Part shown: in pieces, positions 27,697-36,073 of the stretch
How positions within the stretch are numbered: position 1 is the stretch's first letter
How the letters are laid out: every line of letters begins with the position of its first letter
NCBI GenBank assembly: GCA_965225895.1
Contig: CBDDBR010000011.1
Span: forward strand, 1,922,001-1,986,000
DNA length: 64,000 bases
DNA from: Endobugula sp965225895
GTDB taxonomy: Bacteria > Pseudomonadota > Gammaproteobacteria > Pseudomonadales > Cellvibrionaceae
Direction of reading: 5' to 3'
Notes under the pieces: generated by a model
What the model saw: the letters and a program-made list of their open reading frames with translations, nothing else
Told to the model about the DNA's origin: nothing
Databases searched by the model: none
Program-made: the position numbers and the translations under genes

Positions 27697-28671
27697 TTAC
27701 AACAAAACAGATAATTTTTCCCAAACATGGGCAACACTAATATCACTCATGGCGGCACGATGCTGACTATTATCAGCGATAATATGCTGCTGCTTATCAC
27801 CCACAGTACCGATTAGCACGGTATCCGTCACGGCATATAATGTAATAGCGGGGGTTGATGTCACCGCAGCCATATGCGCCAAGCCCGTATCACTACATAC
27901 GGCTGCTTGCGCATGAGACAAGATACTTGCCATCGCATTTAACGGCATTTTGGGTAACGCAATAGCATCTGCATTACCATTTGCTATCGTTTGCGCCCGC
28001 TTATGTTCTTCATCGCTACCACACGGTAACAGCACAGAATATCCCGCAGATGTAACCTTTGTGATTAATGCCTGCCAATATTCTACAGGCCATAATTTTG
28101 TTGGCCAACTCGCATTATGAACGAAGACTACATACTTTTCTGGCAACGTATCATTAGGCAACTGGCAAGCGGACAAATCTACACCGTAATCAGACGGTGT
28201 AGATGGGTATGCATAGCCAAAAATTTTAGCAAATAACTGACGCTGACGCTCAATGGCATGCTGATGCAAAGGAATAGTATATTGCCTTTTGTACGCCCAA
28301 TGCGCGGGCTTTTCACGGCAGGTGTTTTTATCGTAACCATGTACAGGGCCACGTCGCAACCATGACACACATGCACTTTTTAAATTACTTTGAAGATCAA
28401 CCACCACATCATAATCATCATGATTAAGCGTGCGATAAAATTGACCAAACTCACCGTTTTTATAAGTATGAATCATACTTTTTTTCCAACGGCGATGCGC
28501 AGTAGTAATCACTTTATTTACCGCGGGATGCCACTGAGGTACCTCGGCAAAACTCTCATCAACCACCCAATCAAAACTGATTGCAGGGATATACTTTACC
28601 GCATCCGTTAGCGCTGGAAATGCGTGCATCAGATCACCCATAGAAGTTAACTTAATAATCAGTACACGCAT
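27697..28671 (-). CDS. waaC: ADP-heptose:LPS heptosyltransferase I
   Basis: GT9 enzyme adding the first heptose to Kdo2-lipid A. The N-terminus MRVLIIKLTSMGDLMHAFPA is characteristic of WaaC; VVVDLQSNLKSA, VHNASWPTKLWPVEYW, CSDTGLAHMAAV and ITLYAVTD follow. Length 324 from ATG 28671 (E. coli 319); the TTG at 28683 only adds four residues. 20 bp before hldE, 41 bp after the dioxygenase gene, same strand. Confidence 0.96.
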   Translation of the reverse strand: MRVLIIKLTSMGDLMHAFPALTDAVKYIPAISFDWVVDESFAEVPQWHPAVNKVITTAHRRWKKSMIHTYKNGEFGQFYRTLNHDDYDVVVDLQSNLKSACVSWLRRGPVHGYDKNTCREKPAHWAYKRQYTIPLHQHAIERQRQLFAKIFGYAYPSTPSDYGVDLSACQLPNDTLPEKYVVFVHNASWPTKLWPVEYWQALITKVTSAGYSVLLPCGSDEEHKRAQTIANGNADAIALPKMPLNAMASILSHAQAAVCSDTGLAHMAAVTSTPAITLYAVTDTVLIGTVGDKQQHIIADNSQHRAAMSDISVAHVWEKLSVLL

Positions 28672-28712
28672 ATTTTTTGACAACAGTAGTTATTACAACA
28701 GAGGGTTAGATA

Positions 28713-29342
28713 TTAACGAGAGACAAAGGCCGCTATTTTTTTAAAAAATGCACTAATTTTATGGCGATACACATGATGGTTAGTGTATTTTTCTTCAACC
28801 AAATAATTAATTTGCAATGATTGTCGCTGACCTTCATACGATTGATAACCATGCCAGCAATTATCCGTAACTTTAAACGCAATCATCTGACCAATAGATG
28901 AAGAAAATTCAGCAACACAATCATTAATATCATCCCCATTAAGCATTCTCAAACGACCATTAGGGCTTTCCCAACCATCGTTCACGTAGAGCAATACAGT
29001 AATGAGTTTTGTTTTTGAATCCGTATGATTTTGCCCGTCTCGCTGACGAGAAAAGCCACGAGCAGTAATCACAATTGGTTTATCATCTAGGTCTACGTCA
29101 AATTTTTTCGCCATCACTTGGCGAAACTGATCACTTTTAATTTCATCCACTAAGCGTGCAAGCTCGCCTTCCACTGTTATCGCATCTAAAGGCAAACTGC
29201 CGCCATTGTTAATCGTAGGAAAATCATTTAACAATGCTTGATGGCTACTTTCAGCAAACACATTTTCAATACCAAAATAAGGATACGGGGCCTGATTAAC
29301 CGATACATTTTCTATCGCCGCATAATCTATTATTGTTTTCAT
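28713..29342 (-). CDS. 2-oxoglutarate/Fe(II)-dependent oxygenase
   Basis: Prolyl-4-hydroxylase-type dioxygenase of 209 residues. The jelly-roll core shows the iron ligands HTD (about residues 108-110) with KLITVLLYVNDGWE, GRLRML, a distal histidine in NCWHGYQ and the 2-oxoglutarate arginine in RQSLQINYL. Two in-frame basic/hydrophobic segments end the protein (KISAFFKKIAAF). It is flanked by the epimerase (20 bp) and waaC (41 bp) inside the heptose/core operon, so hydroxylation of a core sugar, lipid or biosynthetic protein is a reasonable inference. It does not look like KdoO, the known Kdo hydroxylase, which is longer. Confidence 0.82.
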   Translation of the reverse strand: MKTIIDYAAIENVSVNQAPYPYFGIENVFAESSHQALLNDFPTINNGGSLPLDAITVEGELARLVDEIKSDQFRQVMAKKFDVDLDDKPIVITARGFSRQRDGQNHTDSKTKLITVLLYVNDGWESPNGRLRMLNGDDINDCVAEFSSSIGQMIAFKVTDNCWHGYQSYEGQRQSLQINYLVEEKYTNHHVYRHKISAFFKKIAAFVSR

Positions 29343-29362
29343 ATATTTGATGACCTAATCAT

Positions 29363-30379
29363 TTACACGTTATAAAAGGCTTTATACCATGATGCAAATT
29401 TTTCCACACCCGCATCTAAAGATGTAGCTGGCTGATAACCAACATCATCAATTAATGCCTGCACATCTGCGTAAGTATCAGGTACATCACCTGGCTGCAA
29501 AGGCAGCAGCTCTTTTTCTGTTGTTTTACCAAATGCTTTTTCTAACGTTGTAATATAATCCAATAAACCTACAGGATTACTGCAACCAATGTTATACACT
29601 TTCCACGGTGCTTTACTGCTACTCGCATCAGGATTTTCGCCAGACCATGTACTATTTCCCGTTGCATTAATATCTAATACACGCACAACACCTTCAACAA
29701 TATCGTCAATATAGGTAAAGTCACGACGGTGATTTCCGTAGTTAAACACTTTTAACGGCTTACTATTGATAATGGCATCTGCAAATAAAAACGGCGACAT
29801 ATCAGGACGCCCCCATGGGCCATAAACAGTAAAAAAACGTAAACCCGTTGTAGAAAACCCATATAAATGACTATATGTATGCGCCATTAATTCATTCGCT
29901 TTTTTAGTCGCTGCATACAATGAAACGGGATGATCTACATTATCTGTTACCGCAAAAGGAATCGACTCATTCGCACCATAAACTGAACTAGACGATGCGT
30001 ATACGAGATGCTTAATTTCATGATGGCGACACGCTTCTAAAATATTGGTGAAGCCCATAATATTACTATTAATATATTCACGCGGCGCTTCTATCGAATA
30101 GCGTACACCCGCTTGCGCGGCTAAATTTACTACTTTATCGAAAGCTTCGGCGGCAAACAGCTGATCAATAGCCTGCTGATCAGCAATATCTATTTTATGA
30201 AAAGTGAACGTACCCTGTGTTTTGGTATCGGCAATCCATTGTAAACGCGCCTCTTTTAACGTTACGTCATAATAATCATTGAGATTATCAATACCCACAA
30301 CATCATCGCCACGCGCCAATAATGCTTGCGAAACATGAGAGCCAATAAAGCCCGCGGCACCTGTCACTAATATTTTCAT
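29363..30379 (-). CDS. NAD-dependent UDP-sugar epimerase (UDP-glucuronate 4-epimerase type)
   Basis: Extended short-chain dehydrogenase making UDP-galacturonate from UDP-glucuronate, by family resemblance. NAD-binding GAAGFIGSHVSQAL at residues 7-20, DNLNDYYDVTLKEARL (typical of this subgroup), NLAAQAGVRYSIEAP, the SSSSVYG and YAATKK catalytic Ser/Tyr/Lys, and YGPWGRPDMSPFLFADAI. Length 338. It is not HldD, which has a different N-terminal pattern. Sits between gmhB and the dioxygenase; galacturonate is a known core or capsule component in other bacteria. Confidence 0.9.
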   Translation of the reverse strand: MKILVTGAAGFIGSHVSQALLARGDDVVGIDNLNDYYDVTLKEARLQWIADTKTQGTFTFHKIDIADQQAIDQLFAAEAFDKVVNLAAQAGVRYSIEAPREYINSNIMGFTNILEACRHHEIKHLVYASSSSVYGANESIPFAVTDNVDHPVSLYAATKKANELMAHTYSHLYGFSTTGLRFFTVYGPWGRPDMSPFLFADAIINSKPLKVFNYGNHRRDFTYIDDIVEGVVRVLDINATGNSTWSGENPDASSSKAPWKVYNIGCSNPVGLLDYITTLEKAFGKTTEKELLPLQPGDVPDTYADVQALIDDVGYQPATSLDAGVEKFASWYKAFYNV

Positions 30380-30397
30380 TTACGTATTCTTTAAGTT

Positions 30398-30886
30398 TTA
30401 TGTTATGTGCTGAGCACAATCGAGCAATCGAGTGTATCTACCATTTTCTTGCAACAAATATGTATGGGGAATACCCACTGCCGTCGCTGCATCTATGTCT
30501 GAGGTTTTATCGCCTACCATCATCGATGCCGAAAAATCGATATCATGCTGACTCGCAGCCTGCAAAAACAATCCTGCTTTTGGTTTACGACAATCGCATT
30601 CATCTTCTGGCGCATGGGGACAATGAAAAACGTCGGTGATATTAACGCCCTGACGAGAGAGTTCACTAACATACCATTGGGTTAATTGTTGATAGTCTTG
30701 CTCGGTATAATAACCACGCCCAATGCCTGATTGGTTAGTGACAATAATCAACGCAAAACCTTTTTGCTGCAATAATGTTAACGCTGCAACACACCCATCA
30801 ACAAAGCTAAAGTCTTCTATTTTATGAACATAGCCAGTGTCATTATTAATCACACCATCGCGATCAAGAAACGCAACTTTCATCAT
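30398..30886 (-). CDS. gmhB: D-glycero-beta-D-manno-heptose 1,7-bisphosphate 7-phosphatase
   Basis: HAD-family phosphatase of the ADP-heptose pathway. Motif I FLDRDGVIN (Asp nucleophile near residue 8), TNQSGIGRGYYT (motif II), a zinc-binding loop CPHAPEDECDCRKPKAG, and VGDKTSDIDAA (motif IV). Length 162, shorter than E. coli GmhB (191) mainly at the C-terminus. Two adjacent ATGs (30886, 30883). Starts 7 bp after the gmhA stop; clearly co-transcribed. Confidence 0.93.
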   Translation of the reverse strand: MMKVAFLDRDGVINNDTGYVHKIEDFSFVDGCVAALTLLQQKGFALIIVTNQSGIGRGYYTEQDYQQLTQWYVSELSRQGVNITDVFHCPHAPEDECDCRKPKAGLFLQAASQHDIDFSASMMVGDKTSDIDAATAVGIPHTYLLQENGRYTRLLDCAQHIT

Positions 30887-30893
30887 TTAGCTA

Positions 30894-31469
30894 TCATTCG
30901 GCACTATGGGTAAAACTCGCATCAACAATGGCACATAACATATGGCCAACAAATGCATGAACTTCTTGAATACGCGGTGTTGAAGACGATGGAACACGAA
31001 TACAAGCATCCACGGTATTCAGTAATTGTCCGCCGCTTTCTCCTGTTAATGCTACGGTATAACAACCCACATCTTTAGCGGCCTGTATCGCAGCACACAC
31101 ATTGGTGCTGTTGCCACTGGTTGAGTAACCCACAACAACATCTTGCGGTTGGGCTAATGCCTCTACTTGACGAGAAAATACAGCATCATAGCCATAGTCA
31201 TTCCCTACCGCAGTTAAGATCGATGTATCCGTTGTTAATGCTATAGAAGGCAGACCTTTACGCTCACACAAATATCGACCCACCAGTTCAGCAGCAATAT
31301 GCTGGGCATCGGCAGCACTTCCACCATTGCCCATTAGCAATATTTTGCCGCCACTAGCTAAAGCATCGACCCAACGCTGCCCTACCGATTCCACCATCGG
31401 TGCCAACTCACGAGCCATATCCATTACCGCAATATGTTCATCAAGCTGTTCAATGTAAGAGTGTGCCAT
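30894..31469 (-). CDS. gmhA: Sedoheptulose 7-phosphate isomerase
   Basis: First step of ADP-heptose synthesis. SIS-domain protein with GNGGSAADAQHIAAELVGRY, the TSGNSTNV phosphate-binding loop, and the C-terminal QEVHAFVGHMLC that carries metal ligands. ATG 31469 gives 191 residues, matching E. coli GmhA (192), and has TGAGAA upstream; ATG 31481 is an alternative. Lies 99 bp after ilvE, which precedes it on the same strand. Confidence 0.95.
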   Translation of the reverse strand: MAHSYIEQLDEHIAVMDMARELAPMVESVGQRWVDALASGGKILLMGNGGSAADAQHIAAELVGRYLCERKGLPSIALTTDTSILTAVGNDYGYDAVFSRQVEALAQPQDVVVGYSTSGNSTNVCAAIQAAKDVGCYTVALTGESGGQLLNTVDACIRVPSSSTPRIQEVHAFVGHMLCAIVDASFTHSAE

Positions 31470-31568
31470 AGTATTTCTCATTGCTATTTATTTCTGGAAA
31501 CTAATTACCGAAGGCATTCATTTTACGGTTAACGACAAACCCCATAAATTTACGCCAGTTTGTGTAAA

Positions 31569-32492
31569 TTACTCACACAATGTTAACCAGCCCTTATGCG
31601 CTTCGCTGCGACCATGCACTACATCAAAATATAATGTTTGTAATTTCTCAGTAATGGGGCCACGACCACCATTACCAATCACACGGTTATCAACCTCACG
31701 AATTGGGGTCACTTCGGCAGCACTGCCCGTAAAGAACACTTCGTCAGCAATATAGACCTCGTCACGGGTAATACGTTTCTCAACAATCTCATAACCGCAT
31801 TCTTTTGCTAACACAAAAATAGTATTACGAGTAATACCATCTAATGCAGAGGTTAAATCTGGTGTATAAATCACGCCATTACGCACAAGAAAAATATTTT
31901 CGCCACTGCCTTCAGCAACAAAACCATCCACATCTAATAACATCGCTTCATCATAGCCATCACGCAATGCTTCTTGTAATGCCATCATTGAATTCATGTA
32001 GTTGCCATTGGCCTTGGCTTTACACATAGTGACATTGACATGATGACGTGTGAAAGATGACGTCTTAATACGAATACCTTTATTAATACCGTCTTCACCT
32101 AAATACGCACCCCAAGCCCATGCAGCCACCATAACGTGTGTTTTGAGGTTGTCAGCACGTAAACCCATGCCTTCAGAACCGTAAAAACACATAGGGCGTA
32201 AGTACGCGCTATTTAAGTTATTCTGCTTAACCGCTTGTATTTGCGCGTGGTTTAACTCTTCTTTCGAGAAAGGCATTGCCATGTCGAGAATTTTGGCAGA
32301 GTTGAATAAACGATCCGTATGCTCTTGTAAACGGAAAATAGCGGGGCCTTGATCCGTTTCGTAAGCTCTAACACCTTCAAAAACGCCCATACCATAATGC
32401 AGTGTATGTGTTAAAACATGGACTTTAGCCTCGCGCCAATCCACCATTTCACCATCTAACCAAATAACGCCATCGCGATCGGCAAATGACAT
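31569..32492 (-). CDS. ilvE: Branched-chain amino-acid aminotransferase
   Basis: PLP fold-type IV enzyme that catalyses the last step of Leu/Ile/Val synthesis. HTLHYGMGVFEGVRAY, LRPMCFYGSEGMGL, the PLP lysine in CKAKANGNYMNSM (about residue 160), and DVDGFVAEGSGENIFLV near 195-210. Length 307 (E. coli 309). Strong Shine-Dalgarno AGGAG eight bases before the ATG. Follows glnE by 27 bp, so it is probably in the same transcript. Confidence 0.97.
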   Translation of the reverse strand: MSFADRDGVIWLDGEMVDWREAKVHVLTHTLHYGMGVFEGVRAYETDQGPAIFRLQEHTDRLFNSAKILDMAMPFSKEELNHAQIQAVKQNNLNSAYLRPMCFYGSEGMGLRADNLKTHVMVAAWAWGAYLGEDGINKGIRIKTSSFTRHHVNVTMCKAKANGNYMNSMMALQEALRDGYDEAMLLDVDGFVAEGSGENIFLVRNGVIYTPDLTSALDGITRNTIFVLAKECGYEIVEKRITRDEVYIADEVFFTGSAAEVTPIREVDNRVIGNGGRGPITEKLQTLYFDVVHGRSEAHKGWLTLCE

Positions 32493-32519
32493 AGAATTCT
32501 CCTAAATCAAAAAAACGAG

Positions 32520-35500
32520 TTATAAACAGGGCACATCATTACTACACACTATTTGCTGCCATAAGGTCTGCACTTGCTGTCGTTTCACAGATAATTGATA
32601 CGATAAAAACTGATCTTCCGTAATTAACGACGGTTGTTTTTGCAGTGCCAAACGATGTGAAATTTCACGGTAAGCCTTATAAGCTTCAATCATATTGGCA
32701 ATTTGGTCTTCGCCAATACAGTTATCTAACTGCATCCGTTCAAGTATGCGAATATTATCCGTAAACGCCATCATTTCTGGCCGCTGATGCGCCAAAGCCA
32801 AAACAGCGTATTGAACCATAAATTCAATATCGACGATACCACCCGCATCTTGCTTAAGGTGAAATAATGGCTTTTTCTCGGTGTTTTTTTGTTTTTCTCG
32901 CTGATCTCGACGATGCGCTCCACTCGATGAACCTAAATGCTCACGCATTTTCTCCCGCATTTTAATCACCTCGGCCTTTAATTCAGGAGTAGAACGAGGC
33001 TGAGCAAGCACTTGTCGGCGTAAGTCATTAAATTCTTGCACCAATGCGACATCCCCTGCCACAGCACGAGCACGCACCAAGGCCTGATGCTCCCATGTCC
33101 ACGCATCATGTAATTGATAACGTGAAAATGCCGCCATAGAGCTTGCCAGCAAACCCGAATTGCCCGAGGGACGCAAGCGCATATCCACTTCGTACAAAGC
33201 GCCCGACAAGGTACGCGTATTAAGAATATGAATAATTTTTTGGCCTAAACGGATATAAAACGTCTGATTATCGACGGGTTTTTCACCATTGGTCATACCC
33301 TGTGCATCTGCCTTATAAATAAAGACTAAATCGAGGTCAGAGCTATAACTTAATTCGATGCCGCCTAACTTGCCATAAGCAACAATCAAAAAGCCAGGCA
33401 CCGCAGAATCATTATCGGCACCCACAATTTCATGCCCATCGCCCATACTCGGCACGCCATGTCGAGTTCGCAACTGATTCCATGCAAGTATAAGCACCTG
33501 CTCTAGCACCGTTTCCGCAATCCATGTGAGATAGTCGCTAATCTTCATTAGCGGTAATGTTCCCGCCAAATCACTCGCAGCCACTCGTAAACTATGCGCC
33601 AACTTGAAGTAACGCAACACCTCCATTGACGCCTCAATATCATCAGGCTCAACTCGCAATAAACGCACACGCAGCTCATCTTGTAGCTCTGCCTTACTCG
33701 GCAAGGTATATAAACTTTCGGTATTGAGTAACTCATCAAGTAACGATGGCATTTGCCCTAGTAATTCAGAAATCCATACCCCGCCCTGAAACAACACGGC
33801 TAACAACCGCAAAACCGACGGGTTTTCTAATAGAAATGTCACATAACTACTACGCCCAACAATTTTTTCTAACCATTCCAGCATACGCTGTATGACAATA
33901 TCGGGCTGCTCTAACGACATGGCTGTTGCCAATAATTGCGGTACCAAACGATCAACCGCTTCTCGCGCAGAGGCCGACAACTGACGCACACCCCAGCTAT
34001 TACGCAACTGCTCTAGCTGTTGCAGAATAACCTCGGGGTGCTGACACTGATTATCTTTAAGCAGTGCCGCAAACAAAGCATTATTCTGCTCATCAGACAT
34101 ATCATGCTGCCATAAAGGTAGCCATTCATCACTGACATCATCTTCTACCGACTGCTCCTGCGGCGCCGCAATAACTGATTGAAATTGCTCGCTAACAACT
34201 GCTCGGTGAGCATCCAAATGAATAAGCAAGGCATCCCAACTATCAAAACCCAGCACCCACGCCAAAATAGTTTGTTGCTGCTCATCCACTGGTAATTGCT
34301 GTGTTTGTTGATCTTGATAATACTGAATGGCATGTTCTGTTTTACGTAAAAATAAATACGCCGAACGTAAGCGATCAGCAATACCATCATCAAACACATG
34401 GTCTTGATCTAATTGCGTCATCACACTCAACCAATGCCGCTCTTGCAAGTGCGGTTCTCGTCCACCGCGTATTAACTGAAATGATTGCGCAATAAATTCA
34501 AGCTCACGTATGCCCCCCGCGCCCAACTTCACATTACCCGCCATGCCTTTACGACGCACCTCTTGAACAATCATTGCTTTTAATTTGCGCAAAGATTCAA
34601 TCACCGAAAAATCGGTATAACGGCGATAAACAAAAGGATGCAATATGCTATTCAACGCATCAATTGCTTCACGCTGACACAGCAGCGATTGCTCTGGATC
34701 TGGCAAGTTTGCACAAGCCACTACACGAGCCTTAATCGCCGCAAAACGCTCCCAATCACGCCCCTGCGTTGTATAGTAATTTTCTAGGGCTGCAAAACTG
34801 CTGACCAAAGCACCACTTTGACCATAAGGCCGCAAGCGCATATCAACACGAAACACAAAGCCATCACAGGTACTTTCATTCAATGTTTTAATCACTCGCT
34901 GACCTACACGAGTAAAAAATTGCTGATTATCTAAAGGGCGGGTCGCATGATCGGTTTGACCCGACTCAGGAAAGGCAAAGATCAAATCAATATCTGACGA
35001 TACATTCAACTCAGCCCCACCCAATTTACCCATTCCTAATACAAGAAATGTTTGTGGCAACGACGGCTGAGTCGCCGAGTGAGGTACACCGTGCTTAAGA
35101 GATAATTCACGGTAATGAAAATCTACTGCTTGCTGGATACAGGCCTCGGCCATTGCGGTCATTGATTGACACACCTCACTAAAATCAGAGAGGTTATTCA
35201 AATCTCGCCACACAATGGCAACCATAAGGCGACGACGCAATACACGTAAGGCCTGATCTAATTCATCTACCGTCACACAATCACAGCAAGATAATTCTGC
35301 CATCTCAACAATGCGCACCGCCGATAAGGGCGCAAATGGCACATCAACGAGCAGCCAATGAAATAATATATTCGGATCACGACAACAGCTATCGAGAATA
35401 AAAGCACTGCCCACCAGTGAACGTACGCACTGCTCGGCTAATGCAGGGGATTGATTGAGTAAAGAATATAGCTTGTCTTGTTGCTTATCATCAATAACAG

Positions 35501-35585
35501 CAAGTAAGCTAGCACTTACACGCTCACCTTCTGACTGTAATGTTTCGGGTAGATACTGACTAAAAAAAGTTGTAATCGTAGGCAT
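32520..35585 (-). CDS. glnE: Bifunctional glutamine synthetase adenylyltransferase/deadenylylase
   Basis: Controls glutamine synthetase by adding or removing AMP in response to PII proteins. Two nucleotidyltransferase domains: the N-terminal deadenylylase with GKLGGAELNVSSDIDLIFAF near residues 188-207, and the C-terminal adenylylase with GKLGGIELSYSSDLDLVF near 740-757. Both Asp-x-Asp sites are intact. Length 1021 versus 946 in E. coli; part of the excess is a charged stretch near residue 905 (HRRDQREKQKNTEKKPLF) between the helix and the conserved KQDAGGIVDIEF. Start ATG at 35585. Confidence 0.97.
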   Translation of the reverse strand: MPTITTFFSQYLPETLQSEGERVSASLLAVIDDKQQDKLYSLLNQSPALAEQCVRSLVGSAFILDSCCRDPNILFHWLLVDVPFAPLSAVRIVEMAELSCCDCVTVDELDQALRVLRRRLMVAIVWRDLNNLSDFSEVCQSMTAMAEACIQQAVDFHYRELSLKHGVPHSATQPSLPQTFLVLGMGKLGGAELNVSSDIDLIFAFPESGQTDHATRPLDNQQFFTRVGQRVIKTLNESTCDGFVFRVDMRLRPYGQSGALVSSFAALENYYTTQGRDWERFAAIKARVVACANLPDPEQSLLCQREAIDALNSILHPFVYRRYTDFSVIESLRKLKAMIVQEVRRKGMAGNVKLGAGGIRELEFIAQSFQLIRGGREPHLQERHWLSVMTQLDQDHVFDDGIADRLRSAYLFLRKTEHAIQYYQDQQTQQLPVDEQQQTILAWVLGFDSWDALLIHLDAHRAVVSEQFQSVIAAPQEQSVEDDVSDEWLPLWQHDMSDEQNNALFAALLKDNQCQHPEVILQQLEQLRNSWGVRQLSASAREAVDRLVPQLLATAMSLEQPDIVIQRMLEWLEKIVGRSSYVTFLLENPSVLRLLAVLFQGGVWISELLGQMPSLLDELLNTESLYTLPSKAELQDELRVRLLRVEPDDIEASMEVLRYFKLAHSLRVAASDLAGTLPLMKISDYLTWIAETVLEQVLILAWNQLRTRHGVPSMGDGHEIVGADNDSAVPGFLIVAYGKLGGIELSYSSDLDLVFIYKADAQGMTNGEKPVDNQTFYIRLGQKIIHILNTRTLSGALYEVDMRLRPSGNSGLLASSMAAFSRYQLHDAWTWEHQALVRARAVAGDVALVQEFNDLRRQVLAQPRSTPELKAEVIKMREKMREHLGSSSGAHRRDQREKQKNTEKKPLFHLKQDAGGIVDIEFMVQYAVLALAHQRPEMMAFTDNIRILERMQLDNCIGEDQIANMIEAYKAYREISHRLALQKQPSLITEDQFLSYQLSVKRQQVQTLWQQIVCSNDVPCL

Positions 35586-35656
35586 AAAATCTCGAGCACA
35601 AAGAAGCGGATCCCTATTGTAATGGGTATCGCTACAGGGCGCTACGAGAGGAGGAT

Positions 35657-35854
35657 TTAAGCGACAAAAAACGCGTTTTTGCGAGTACCTAAAGCCTCAC
35701 ATGAGCCAAGCCGTGACGACGACAATGCCATATCGTTTCGCTCTTGCTCCTCACGCATCATTCGATGTTTTTGTGCCACGTCCATATTGCAGCACATATT
35801 TTCCGCAAGACGTTTTGCTGCACGATCAAATAAAGAATCTATAAACTTCAACAT
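35657..35854 (-). CDS. Small basic/charged hypothetical protein upstream of glnE
   Basis: A 65-residue protein I do not recognise. The start is ATG 35854 (a GTG directly precedes it), with a near-perfect Shine-Dalgarno GGAGG eight bases upstream, which is why I accept it. Sequence features: an amphipathic N-terminus (MLKFIDSLFDRAAKRLAEN), a Cys-Cys pair near residue 20, and a highly charged middle (KHRMMREEQERND). No signal peptide or membrane segment. It ends 71 bp before glnE on the same strand. An opposite-strand frame covers the same DNA (35679-35900) but has no comparable ribosome-binding site. Confidence 0.6.
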   Translation of the reverse strand: MLKFIDSLFDRAAKRLAENMCCNMDVAQKHRMMREEQERNDMALSSSRLGSCEALGTRKNAFFVA

Positions 35855-36036
35855 CACACTATTGCCTCCGCTATTTCCGTTACCTCAACCACACATATAG
35901 ACTTTGGTCTTATTAAGCATAGTTAAAAATAGAAACACCGCAAATAATCGTCAACACACAAACAACGACCGCATAGTACGAACGAAAAATCTGTGCGAAA
36001 GTACTAAAGTTCTCTATATCCTTACAATCAAAAGGG

Positions 36037-36042
36037 TATAAT
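36037..36042 (+). promoter_or_regulatory. Candidate -10 hexamer for ndh
   Basis: Perfect TATAAT 32 bp before the ndh start. No convincing -35 is present at 16-18 bp, so an activator or an extended -10 may be involved. Confidence 0.4.
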
Positions 36043-36073
36043 TGCTCAACAAATATGAGTACTAGGTGAATAT

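Noticed and set aside
29363..30379. HldD (ADP-heptose 6-epimerase)
   Set aside because: N-terminal and catalytic segments fit the UDP-glucuronate epimerase group instead; hldD has a different pattern.
35679..35900. 73-codon plus-strand frame over the small gene upstream of glnE
   Set aside because: Opposite strand has the strong GGAGG; this frame has no ribosome-binding site.
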